64,000 nucleotides of DNA from an uncultured Alphaproteobacteria bacterium (GTDB lineage Bacteria; Pseudomonadota; Alphaproteobacteria; RF32; CAG-239): the NCBI GenBank assembly GCA_944391705.1, contig CALXUN010000001.1, positions 1 to 64,000 of the forward strand, read 5' to 3'. Made by a program: the position numbers and the translations under genes. The notes beneath the pieces were generated by a model. It was not told where the DNA came from. It worked only from the letters and a program-made list of their open reading frames with translations, and did no database searches. The stretch's first letter is position 1. Each line of letters begins with the position of its first letter. Shown piece after piece: positions 27,085-35,252 of this stretch.

Positions 27085-27819
27085 ATGAATTTTTCTAATA
27101 ATACAATTTATAACAGTGAGCGTGACCAATCATTGCATAACCGTTATGGTTACAATTACGGATATTTAAGGCTAAGATATCCCCATATTGATAAATTAAC
27201 GGATACACAAATTGAGCACCTGATAAAGCTGATATATCAAAAAGGCAACACTTTGGAAGAAGCCGAACCATATCTGGATGAATATGTCAAACAAATCCGT
27301 CCGCAGTGGTTTTATAACAAGTCCGATAGTAATAATACCGATTCGCTGATGAATATGCCCAATCAGGCAGAAACTGACATGAACCGCGTGCAAAACCTGC
27401 TGCAGGCTCAAAGCCAAAACCAAAAACGCCTGGATGCTTACAACAACCGCGGCTTTTATTTAACCGGTGACCAATGGGCAGATGTCGGCAAAGCCACTTT
27501 GGACGGCATTGTTTCCGGCACGGAAAGCTTGATTAATGGAATAACACGAGATTTTTATGGCTTTGGTAATCGGCAGTTTTTAAATAAAGGTATGGAAGAA
27601 CGAAGAGAGCGTCTGCAACAGGAAGCAGATTTAGCCGGCCTTGGCTTCACAAACGATCTTCTGCAAACCGGACTGGAAAATTTAGGAGATTGGGGAAAGT
27701 ATATGATTGGTCTAGCCCAAAATCCTTGGAAAATTAAAAATTTAAGCAGAAAGATCCTTAAGAAAGGGGCAACCCTGGAAAAACTTGGCAGACAATATTT
27801 AAATAAATATTGGAAATAA
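27085..27819 (+). CDS. Unknown soluble protein
   Basis: 244 residues, Asn/Gln/Tyr-rich, with no signal peptide or clear membrane helix. Residues 1-75 include YPHIDKLTDTQIEHLIKLIY and EEAEPYLDEYVKQIRP, a small helical module; the middle is a Gln-rich linker; the rest is amphipathic helices ending in a basic stretch. AAAGGG precedes the ATG. It sits behind two terminators and an iteron-controlled RNA, which suggests tight regulation. I do not recognise a family. Confidence 0.6.
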   Translation: MNFSNNTIYNSERDQSLHNRYGYNYGYLRLRYPHIDKLTDTQIEHLIKLIYQKGNTLEEAEPYLDEYVKQIRPQWFYNKSDSNNTDSLMNMPNQAETDMNRVQNLLQAQSQNQKRLDAYNNRGFYLTGDQWADVGKATLDGIVSGTESLINGITRDFYGFGNRQFLNKGMEERRERLQQEADLAGLGFTNDLLQTGLENLGDWGKYMIGLAQNPWKIKNLSRKILKKGATLEKLGRQYLNKYWK

Positions 27820-27834
27820 GTATTACTAAACAGC

Positions 27835-27866
27835 AAAACCTCTTTTTTTATAAAAAAGAGGTTTTG
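27835..27866 (+). terminator. Terminator after the 27085 gene
   Basis: A near-perfect stem AAAACCTCTTTTTT/AAAAAAGAGGTTTT with a 4-nt loop. Confidence 0.75.
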
Positions 27867-27931
27867 CCTTGACGATAAAACATTTTTACGGCAAATTTAG
27901 TTAATAACGATATAATAAAAGGATAATCCCA

Positions 27932-28375
27932 ATGTTCAAAACGATTACCGACTATTTCAAATTCATTCCGGGTGATATGAACTTCATCGGCGGCGGAATA
28001 ATCGTTGCTTATTGGATTTGCAAGACAACACAAGGTGACAATTTGTGGTTCTTTTTAATTCCTTTATTATATTTGTCATATACCGGATACAGAAGTATTA
28101 TACTATTAACATTAAGCACTTTGATATCTTTTGCCATATATAATTTTTATACTTTGCAACCTGGTAGTTTTGCTTATAAAACAAATGTTACATCCATTTT
28201 TTTTAGTTTTTTTTACCTGCGCGATATGTATTTTATCTGGAAATACCGGCTGAATGCTTTCACCTATTCGGCTAAAACCGAAGAAATCCGAAAAAAGAGT
28301 GTGTTTTATGCCAAGCTCGGTTTTATTTTCATTTTTACCCTATGTCTGTTCCTTTATTTGCTTAAATTTTTATAA
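27932..28375 (+). CDS. Small membrane protein, tandem paralogue 1
   Basis: 147 residues with about four hydrophobic helices. It shares FKFIPG at the start and RDMYFIWxxRLNAFTYSAKTE near residues 95-115 with the next gene, so the two arose by duplication. AAAGGATAATCCCA precedes the ATG. No known family is recognised. Confidence 0.6.
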   Translation: MFKTITDYFKFIPGDMNFIGGGIIVAYWICKTTQGDNLWFFLIPLLYLSYTGYRSIILLTLSTLISFAIYNFYTLQPGSFAYKTNVTSIFFSFFYLRDMYFIWKYRLNAFTYSAKTEEIRKKSVFYAKLGFIFIFTLCLFLYLLKFL

Positions 28376-28404
28376 TTATTCCCACTCACAAAATGGAGAA
28401 GAAA

Positions 28405-28887
28405 ATGTCAGACAGCAAAGATACAGATGATTACGATTATTTCAAATTCATTCCGGGCAAAATGTATTTCGGTTTTGGTTGTTATTGTGCTTTTTCCTGG
28501 ATTGCCGACAGCACCAATTGGGCAAGTTTATGGGTGTTCCTGTTTCCGGTTTTGTATTTAACTTATTACGGCAACCGAAAAATCATTTTATTTTCGCTTG
28601 CCGGCTTGACTGTATTTTTAATACAAACTCTTTTCATGTTTGAGTTTGGGAAGAAAGGTTTCGGCATATACATTTTAAATTTCATTATCACGCTTTTCAC
28701 CTATCCCCGCGATATGTATTTTATCTGGGAACATCGGTTAAATGCTTTCACCTATTCGGCTAAAACCGAAAAAAGCCGGAAAATACGCCTGTTCTTTGCC
28801 GCACTGGGCTTTCTTGCCATCAGTGCTGCCAGTATCTTCGGTTACATTGCCGCTACTTCTCTTGCCGCCGCCGAAGCACAACCATAG
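28405..28887 (+). CDS. Small membrane protein, tandem paralogue 2
   Basis: 160 residues, four probable membrane helices, the same FKFIPG and RDMYFIWEHRLNAFTYSAKT blocks as the preceding gene and an Ala-rich C-terminus. The start at 28405 (MSDSKDTDDYDY) was chosen because GGAG lies eight bases upstream; the ATG at 28393 overlaps that site. The two paralogues are 29 bp apart and probably co-transcribed. Confidence 0.6.
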   Translation: MSDSKDTDDYDYFKFIPGKMYFGFGCYCAFSWIADSTNWASLWVFLFPVLYLTYYGNRKIILFSLAGLTVFLIQTLFMFEFGKKGFGIYILNFIITLFTYPRDMYFIWEHRLNAFTYSAKTEKSRKIRLFFAALGFLAISAASIFGYIAATSLAAAEAQP

Positions 28888-28956
28888 GTTTGCGCTTTTA
28901 TAATTTTTCTCAAAAATTACTCTTTACATTTTAGATTTTTCTGCTAACATTACTCT

Positions 28957-29160
28957 TGCAGGCAGGGGTTCTGCCTGCGAGGTCTAGCGACTTCTCAACT
29001 TTTACACAGCGTTTGACAGAACGTTACTTTGCTGCCTGAAAATCACACGGTGATTGGAAGGTGACAAAATACTTCCAATCATGGATTAATATGTCACGCG
29101 ACTGACTGTGTGCAGCGCTGCTAGCTTCCAATCGCCACCTTTGTTATGGCGGTTTTTTTT
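28957..29160 (+). ncRNA. Candidate independent structured RNA (about 204 nt)
   Basis: The promoter is TTTACA (28923-28928), 16 bp, TAACAT (28945-28950). The RNA opens with a perfect hairpin GCAGGCAG (28958-28965)/CTGCCTGC (28971-28978), then GAGGTC-TAGC-GACTTC. GATTGGAAG (29052-29060) can pair with either CTTCCAATC at 29072-29080 or the same sequence at 29125-29133, and GTGACA/TGTCAC pairs inside. It ends in a terminator, CGCCA (29133-29137)/TGGCG (29147-29151) plus eight T. It has no coding frame and does not match tmRNA, RNase P, SRP or 6S features I can recall. Confidence 0.6.
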
Positions 29161-29229
29161 TCGTTGTTCACAAAGCGCAGTTGGAAGTATTGCTTTTTTG
29201 ATTAAAAGTGGTAGCCTCTACGGATATGG

Positions 29230-29374
29230 CAAATGTAAATGTTTGTAAAATGTTTACAGGCGCCGCGGGCCTAAGAACCCAAGTACAAGTAATCCGGCCG
29301 GCACCCGCCGCTATAAAAAAGGATGCAGCATATCCCTGCCGCATGTCTTCCGGACGGGGTTTTGTTTTTTTCTG
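29230..29374 (+). ncRNA. Possible second structured RNA or truA leader
   Basis: TGTAAA/TTTACA arms (about 29234-29258) are followed by a GC-rich arm GCCGCGGG/CCCGCCGC, then a hairpin CCCTGCCG/CGGACGGGG (29334-29359) and a T-rich run. This GC-rich, non-coding segment contrasts with the AT-rich surroundings. No clean promoter is seen, so it may be a 5' leader of truA. Confidence 0.35.
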
Positions 29375-29410
29375 TTGCAAATTTTTCAAAGAAAAGTTAT
29401 TGCTTATGCC

Positions 29411-30154
29411 ATGACCCGATACAAAATGACCATAGAATACGACGGCACCACTCTTGTCGGCTGGCAAAAGCAGCAGGAAGGCGACAGTGTGCAAAGCTTG
29501 CTTGAAACCGCACTTTACAACTTCACCCGTCAGAATATTGATATTTTCGCCGCCGGCCGCACCGATGCCGGCGTTCACGCCTTGGCGCAGGTGGCTCATT
29601 TTGATTTGGATACAAACATGGAACTCTTCCGCATGCGCGAAGCCTTTAACGCCCACTTGCGGGATATGAACGCGCCGGTCGCGGTGCTTGATATTGAACC
29701 CGTTTCAGATGATTTTCATGCCCGTTTTTCCGCCAAAGGCCGCGGTTACATTTACCGTATTTTAAACCGCCGCGCCCGCACCGTCTTGTTGGAAAACCGC
29801 GTCTGGCATGTGGGCTTTCCGCTTGATGTCAACAAAATGCGCCAGGGGGCAAAATATCTGCTCGGCCATCATGATTTCAGCGCTTTCCGCGGTGCCGGCT
29901 GTCAGGCGCTTTCGCCTTTAAAAACCCTTGACCGGCTCGACATTGAAGTCAACGGCGATGAAATTGATTTTATCGTTGAAGCCCGCTCGTTTTTATATCA
30001 TCAGGTGCGCAATATGGTCGGCACTCTAAAAATGGTCGGCGACAATCATTTAACCCCTGAAGACGTCAAAACCATTTTAGAAAGCCGTCGCCGCGCCGAA
30101 GCCGGCGTTACCGCCCCGGCCTGCGGACTTTATTTAAGCAAAATTGTTTACTGA
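29411..30154 (+). CDS. truA: tRNA pseudouridine(38-40) synthase
   Basis: It modifies the anticodon stem-loop of tRNAs. Motifs: YDGTTLVGWQKQ, the catalytic AAGRTDAGVHALAQVAHFD, and SFLYHQVRNMVGTLKMVG. The 247 residues match the family when starting at ATG 29411 (MTRYKMTIEYDG). It is convergent with the efflux operon and two bases from its end. Confidence 0.96.
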   Translation: MTRYKMTIEYDGTTLVGWQKQQEGDSVQSLLETALYNFTRQNIDIFAAGRTDAGVHALAQVAHFDLDTNMELFRMREAFNAHLRDMNAPVAVLDIEPVSDDFHARFSAKGRGYIYRILNRRARTVLLENRVWHVGFPLDVNKMRQGAKYLLGHHDFSAFRGAGCQALSPLKTLDRLDIEVNGDEIDFIVEARSFLYHQVRNMVGTLKMVGDNHLTPEDVKTILESRRRAEAGVTAPACGLYLSKIVY

Positions 30155-30155
30155 T

Positions 30156-31514
30156 TTAATATTTTCCGGCCATGGCCTTATAAACATAGTTTTCATATTT
30201 GATAATCTGGTATTTTTGCGAAATCAGATTTTGTCTTAAGGCATTCTCTGTATAAATTGCTTCCAGATAATCCTTAAATTCTGATTTGCCGACTTGATAA
30301 CGCTGCTGATAATAGGCGGTTATCTTAACGGAATTTTGATAATTTTCATCCGTATTCTTAAACATCGCCGCCGCTTTTTCATAAGCCAGGTAATAATACG
30401 CCACTTCATTAACCGCCTGGTTGAGGGTGTCCTTAAAATCAACCAGTGCAATCTGATAATCGGTTTCCGAAATCTTGACATTGTTCTTGACCCTGTTCCA
30501 ATCTAAAAACGGCAAATCAAGCGACACGCTGCCAAAGATATACGGAAAATCAAACGTTGTCCGCGCTTTGTCCGAACTGGAATTAAAAGCACCATTTAAA
30601 GAAATTGACGGATACCAGGTCTTTTCCGTAGCTTTCAAATCCTTAAACGCTTCTTCCAGACGCATCTGGCTGGCCAGTAAATCCGGCCGGTTGGCAAGGA
30701 CGGCCACCGGTACGTCAACATTAACCTGCAAACTTTTTTGCTTTAAAATATCACCGTAAGAAATTTTAATTTCTTCATGCGTGTTTAAGATATTTTTTAA
30801 ACTGGTTTCCATCTCCTTAAACTGCGTTTCCAGATTTAAGAGGTTGTTTTTTTCCGAAAGCAGGCTTTGCTTGGACTGCAAATATTCCAGATGATCAACT
30901 TTCCCGCTGTTGAATTTATTTTTGGTAATTTGTTCAATTTCTTCATAAGCTTTGATGTTGCTTTTGGTCACCTCAATTGAATTATGAAGATATTCCAGAT
31001 TAAAATACAAATCCACCACGCTGTTTACAAGGCTCAAACGCGCCGATTCCCGGTCCATCACCGTTGCCTGATATTCAAACTCCTGCGCCGAGCGCAAGTC
31101 CCGGATTCTGCCATACAAATCAAGCTCATAATTCAACCCCATTTCGCCCGAAAAATTACTTGAAAAATGATCACCGGTATCAATCCGCCGCTGGGTATTT
31201 GCTTTGGTATTGCCATAAAGCGTCGGAAACAAATCCAGCGTATCCAGATTTAAGTTGTACAATTCTTTGTTTATGTTTAAGGCTGCCTTAATATAATCCG
31301 GATTGTTTTTTAAGGCCGTTTCCACCAGCTTGTTTAATTCCGGATTATCATAAAGCTTCCACCAGTTTGTATCGGCACTGTAAACCTGGCGCATGGTTTG
31401 AGTATACCCCAGTTCGTTTGAAAGTGTCGGCACCGTATATTTGGTCGCCGTACAACCGGCTGCCAGTATCGGAAGGCTGAAAACAAACAATTTTAACATA
31501 CTGCATCTTTTCAT
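30156..31514 (-). CDS. Outer membrane efflux lipoprotein (TolC/NodT family)
   Basis: It forms the outer-membrane channel for the MacAB-type pump upstream. The signal peptide has lipobox LAAGC and the mature part starts TATKYTVPTLS. The TolC-type repeats are seen in NWWKLYDNPELNKLVETALK and in the second half LANRPDLLASQMRLEEA. An ATG at 31514 eight bases after GTGAG is preferred; a GTG start at 31526 would overlap the macB stop. Third gene of macA-macB-tolC. Confidence 0.9.
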   Translation of the reverse strand: MKRCSMLKLFVFSLPILAAGCTATKYTVPTLSNELGYTQTMRQVYSADTNWWKLYDNPELNKLVETALKNNPDYIKAALNINKELYNLNLDTLDLFPTLYGNTKANTQRRIDTGDHFSSNFSGEMGLNYELDLYGRIRDLRSAQEFEYQATVMDRESARLSLVNSVVDLYFNLEYLHNSIEVTKSNIKAYEEIEQITKNKFNSGKVDHLEYLQSKQSLLSEKNNLLNLETQFKEMETSLKNILNTHEEIKISYGDILKQKSLQVNVDVPVAVLANRPDLLASQMRLEEAFKDLKATEKTWYPSISLNGAFNSSSDKARTTFDFPYIFGSVSLDLPFLDWNRVKNNVKISETDYQIALVDFKDTLNQAVNEVAYYYLAYEKAAAMFKNTDENYQNSVKITAYYQQRYQVGKSEFKDYLEAIYTENALRQNLISQKYQIIKYENYVYKAMAGKY

Positions 31515-31518
31515 GTTT

Positions 31519-33459
31519 TTACTCACTTGCTAAGGCATCAATAGGGTTAAGATTAGAGGCGTTTTTCGCCGGCATATAGCCAAAAATGATGCCGATGGCC
31601 GTCGAACACACCAACGCCAGAATAATGGAGGCGGTTGAAAAAATCATACCGAAATCTTCCGAAAAAGTGTTAAACGCCCAACCCACCAGCAACGATAAAG
31701 AAACGCCCAAAAAGCCGCCGACCAGACAAATCAAAACCGCTTCAATCAAAAACTGTTGCAAAATATCCGCCTGCTTGGCACCGATTGCCATACGAATACC
31801 AATCTCACGGGTGCGTTCGGTAACCGAAACCAGCATAATGTTCATCACCCCTATGCCGCCGACAATCAGGGAAATAACCGCAATACTGGCAATCAGAAGT
31901 TTCATGGTATTGGTGGCGCTTTCAACCGTTTGCTTGATACTGTCGGTATTAATCATAAAAAAGTCTTTCTTGCCGTGCAAAACCGTCAAAATATTCTCAA
32001 TGCTTTCTTCCGCCACCTGCGAGTTGACATTATTAGATACTTTGACCGTGATTGAATCAATATCGTTAGTGCCGTTGATTTTATACATTGCCGTCGTATA
32101 AGGCGTCCAGATATTCATCATTTCCGACATCGGTCCCGGACTGTTGTCTTCTTCGGTCACCCCGATAATTTTCAAAGGTTTTTTATTAAAGATGATAATT
32201 TCTCCCACCGGATTGGGATTATCCGGGAAAGCCTCTTTAAGCGTGTTATCATCAATAACGACCACCGAGGCCATTTTATCAACTTCTTCCTCGGTAAAAA
32301 TCCGCCCTTGGGCAATTTTCCGCCCCTTAACGTCAAAATACTGCGCCCCGACACCGTTTAATTGCGCCGTCAGCGTATAGCTGCCGTACGCAAGATTGCC
32401 GCTGGCCGAAACACTTGGTGTTGCATTATCAATAAAACTTAACTTGCTCAAATGCTCAGAATCGCTCACTTTTAAGGTTCGCACCCTGGCCGAACGCCTA
32501 TCACCGAAACCGGTACCGGGACGGATGTCAATCGTATTGGTACCCATGGAATTAATCTGTTCCATGATTTTTGCCTGCGACGCATTGCCCAGAGCCACCA
32601 CCGAAACAACCGAAGCAATACCGATGATAATGCCGAGCATGGTTAAAAGCGAACGCATTTTGTTGGACATAATGGCATGCACCGACATATTAAACGATTC
32701 CAAAAATCGATATTTCAAGACATCAAACTTGCTTTTTTTAACCGCTTCCAGCGTTTCGGCCGTTTCATAAAATTCATCGGATTTACGCGTATCTGATACA
32801 ATTTCACCGTCTTTGATTTCAATAATCCGGCTGGCCTGCGCCGCAATTTTACTGTCATGGGTCACTAGAATAATCGTGTGTCCCTGTTTATGCAGACCTT
32901 TAATGATTTCCATAACCCTTTCGCCGCTTTTGGAATCCAAAGCGCCGGTCGGTTCGTCGGCCAAAATCACCTCACCGCCGTTCATTAAAGCTCTGGCAAT
33001 ACTCACACGCTGTTGCTGACCGCCTGAAAGCTCATGCGGTTTGTTCTTAAGCTTACTGCCGAGCTCCAGTCTTTTTAACAAATCATCGGCTCTTTTATTG
33101 CGCGATTCGGCGTTCAACCCCAGATAAACCGCCGGCAGGGCGGCATTTTCCCGCGCCTCTAAATTAGACAGCAGATTATAACGCTGAAAAATAAACCCGA
33201 AAGTTTTACAACGCAAATCCGCCAGCTCGTCTTTTTCCATTTTGCCGACTTCAACCCCGTTGATTTTATATGCACCGGAAGTCGGCACATCAAGACACCC
33301 CAAAATATTCATCATCGTCGATTTGCCCGACCCGGATTGGCCGATAATCGCCACAAAATCGCCTTTTTCAATCGTTAAATCAATATTTTTCAAGACATGA
33401 ACACGATTATCGCCCTGCCCGAAAAATTTATTGATTTTTTTGAACTCAATGATGTTCAT
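31519..33459 (-). CDS. macB: MacB-type ABC transporter (ATPase-permease fusion)
   Basis: Residues 1-225 form the ABC ATPase: Walker A GQSGSGKSTMMNILG, signature LSGGQQQRVSIARALM, Walker B VILADEPTGALD. A first membrane helix near residue 275, a large periplasmic domain, and three C-terminal helices with the FtsX pattern (TERTREIGIRMAIGAKQADI) follow. The 646 residues fit MacB. It lies two bases after macA. It would drive export of a peptide, lipid or macrolide-like substrate through the MacA/TolC-like conduit. Confidence 0.93.
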   Translation of the reverse strand: MNIIEFKKINKFFGQGDNRVHVLKNIDLTIEKGDFVAIIGQSGSGKSTMMNILGCLDVPTSGAYKINGVEVGKMEKDELADLRCKTFGFIFQRYNLLSNLEARENAALPAVYLGLNAESRNKRADDLLKRLELGSKLKNKPHELSGGQQQRVSIARALMNGGEVILADEPTGALDSKSGERVMEIIKGLHKQGHTIILVTHDSKIAAQASRIIEIKDGEIVSDTRKSDEFYETAETLEAVKKSKFDVLKYRFLESFNMSVHAIMSNKMRSLLTMLGIIIGIASVVSVVALGNASQAKIMEQINSMGTNTIDIRPGTGFGDRRSARVRTLKVSDSEHLSKLSFIDNATPSVSASGNLAYGSYTLTAQLNGVGAQYFDVKGRKIAQGRIFTEEEVDKMASVVVIDDNTLKEAFPDNPNPVGEIIIFNKKPLKIIGVTEEDNSPGPMSEMMNIWTPYTTAMYKINGTNDIDSITVKVSNNVNSQVAEESIENILTVLHGKKDFFMINTDSIKQTVESATNTMKLLIASIAVISLIVGGIGVMNIMLVSVTERTREIGIRMAIGAKQADILQQFLIEAVLICLVGGFLGVSLSLLVGWAFNTFSEDFGMIFSTASIILALVCSTAIGIIFGYMPAKNASNLNPIDALASE

Positions 33460-33461
33460 GG

Positions 33462-34652
33462 CTAAAATCTCCGCGGACCTCTGACACTGGATGCCTTATC
33501 CGAAATCTCTGATGATGACATTTTGGCAATAATAACCTCTTCACCTTCATCAAGTCCTTTTTTAACCTCAACATTCAAACCATCCGATATGCCAGTTTCA
33601 ATTGAACGGCGTTGCACCCCTTCCTCGGTCAAAATTTCGACATACTCATCCTCAGCGCTGCCTTTAACCGCCAGTGCCGGAATAACCAAAACATCTTCGG
33701 CATCCTCAACATAAATAACATTCTGTGTCGTCATACCGATTCTTAAGCGTCCGTCTTTATTCGGAACAACCAGCCGTCCGTAATAATAAATTGCTTCGTC
33801 ATCACCGACAACTTCGGTATATTCGCCGTTGGTCAACAACGTCAACCCCGGATCGATAGACTTCAAAGTTGTTTCCTGTACATTATCCAAATCCGCCAAA
33901 ATAGCATAAGTAACTTTAACTCCCGGTTTGATGTTAACAATATCGCCTTCGGAAATTTCAATCAGAATTTCCATCTGGCTCAAATCCGCCACCTGTACGA
34001 TTGTCGGCGTATCCATGGCCGCATTAATGGTTTGCCCGACCTTAACCGGAACCGAAACGACCGTGCCGTCAAGCGGTGCGGTAATCCGCGTATAGCCTAA
34101 GTTGGTTTCCGCCGTACTTAAAGAAATTTCCGTTTCCTTAATACTGGATTCCAATTGGGTAACAGCTGATTTAGCCGTTTTGTAAACATCTTCGGCATCT
34201 TCCAGATCTTCTTCCGAAACAGCATTTTGTTTTTTTAAGGTTTGGGCTCTTTTATATTGTTTTTCGGCAATTTTCAATGATGTTTCGGCCGCCTCCAGCT
34301 GCGCCTGATAACTTTTCAACTGAGCTTTGTTAATATCCACTTCGTTTTGCTGTGTGGTTGAATCAATTTCGGCAATCAAATCACCTTTTTTAACTTCCTG
34401 GCCAACCGAAACATAAAGTTTTTCAATCTTACCGGAAACCTGGGCACCAACGGTAACCAATTCACTTGCCCGTACTTCACCGGCGGCATTGACGACTTTT
34501 TCAATATCATGCCTTTCAACCATATCGGTAATATAGGAAACCTGTTCTTCAGCTCCGTAAACGCGCCAAATCCAAAAACCGGCAACCAATACAATTAGGG
34601 CATAAACAATGTATCTTTTATGTTTTCCGATGTATTTTTTAATTTTTTCCAT
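33462..34652 (-). CDS. macA: MacA-type periplasmic adaptor of efflux pump
   Basis: 396 residues: N-terminal membrane anchor (residues 13-30), a lipoyl-like half motif (GEVRASELVTVGAQVSGKIE), a coiled-coil hairpin at about 95-185, the return strand LGYTRITAPLDGTVVSVPV, a beta-barrel and a C-terminal proximal domain. It links MacB to the outer membrane channel. It is first gene of the three-gene operon, with the promoter probably in the AT-rich DNA on its right. Confidence 0.92.
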   Translation of the reverse strand: MEKIKKYIGKHKRYIVYALIVLVAGFWIWRVYGAEEQVSYITDMVERHDIEKVVNAAGEVRASELVTVGAQVSGKIEKLYVSVGQEVKKGDLIAEIDSTTQQNEVDINKAQLKSYQAQLEAAETSLKIAEKQYKRAQTLKKQNAVSEEDLEDAEDVYKTAKSAVTQLESSIKETEISLSTAETNLGYTRITAPLDGTVVSVPVKVGQTINAAMDTPTIVQVADLSQMEILIEISEGDIVNIKPGVKVTYAILADLDNVQETTLKSIDPGLTLLTNGEYTEVVGDDEAIYYYGRLVVPNKDGRLRIGMTTQNVIYVEDAEDVLVIPALAVKGSAEDEYVEILTEEGVQRRSIETGISDGLNVEVKKGLDEGEEVIIAKMSSSEISDKASSVRGPRRF

Positions 34653-34796
34653 AGCTTTTCTCTTACATCATTTCACTGAATTTTTCATTAACCCACAATT
34701 AAAATAACGAATAAATCTCTCTTAGAGTTCATTATATAATACAAATTTTATAAATTTTTTAATAAACAAACCGGATTCTAAAAACAAAAGATAAAA

Positions 34797-34820
34797 AACG
34801 CCGGTATATACCGGCGTCCT
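34797..34820 (-). terminator. Perfect palindrome terminating the tRNA-Ser repeat cluster
   Basis: CGCCGGTATATACCGGCG is an 18-bp perfect palindrome preceded by an A-run (a T-run on the minus strand), giving a terminator for minus-strand transcripts from the tRNA-Ser region. Confidence 0.5.
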
Positions 34821-34950
34821 TTAAGTCCGCCTTTTGCCGGTAAGCAAACCCTAATCTCTAGGGTTCAAATCCCGTCTTTCCTCAAACATTTATAACAAAA
34901 CCCGCTTCACGCGGGCCTTGTTATAAATGGCTTAAGAGATAGGGATTACT
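34811..34950 (-). repeat. tRNA-Ser tail module, displaced copy
   Basis: 121 bp (34811-34931) almost identical to 34999-35119, continued by AGAGATAGGGATT, a mutated copy of the tRNA-Ser 3' end. It includes the long terminator hairpin TTTATAACAA/TTGTTATAAA with inner CCCGC/GCGGG and the T-arm-like CTAGGGTTCAAATCCC. Confidence 0.8.
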
Positions 34951-34998
34951 CCACTTACGCTCCGTTCACTGGCGCTCATCGGCTTTACCTTAAGCCGA

Positions 34999-35119
34999 CC
35001 GGCGTCCTTTAAGTCCGCCTTTCGCTGGTAGTCGAACCCTAATCTCTAGGGTTCAAATCCCGTCTTTCCTCAAACATTTATAACAAAACCCGCTTCACGC
35101 GGGCCTTGTTATAAATGGC
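34999..35119 (-). repeat. tRNA-Ser tail module, resident copy
   Basis: Adjoins the tRNA-Ser 3' end (minus strand). From the tRNA outward it has the terminator hairpin, then GTTTGAGGAAAGACGGG, a T-arm-like stretch and CCGGCG. It recurs 188 bp away. Confidence 0.8.
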
Positions 35120-35208
35120 GGAGAGATAGGGATTCGAACCCTAGGTACCCCGTTAAAGAGTACAATTGATTTCGAGTCAACCGCATTCGACCACTCTGCC
35201 ATCTCTCC
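35116..35208 (-). tRNA. tRNA-Ser (anticodon CGA)
   Basis: On the minus strand GGAGAGA and TCTCTCC form the acceptor. The anticodon loop CTCGAAA gives CGA, there is a long variable arm (GTACTCTTTAACGGGGTACC) typical of class II tRNAs, and the T-arm is TAGGG-TTCGAAT-CCCTA. CCA is encoded. Confidence 0.95.
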
Positions 35209-35252
35209 ATTTTACCGTTCTTCATAAAATAAAATTAAAATTTATGCAAGCA

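Noticed and set aside
29168..29656. Open frame of 162 codons antisense to truA
   Set aside because: It overlaps truA and the structured leader; codon pattern follows truA.
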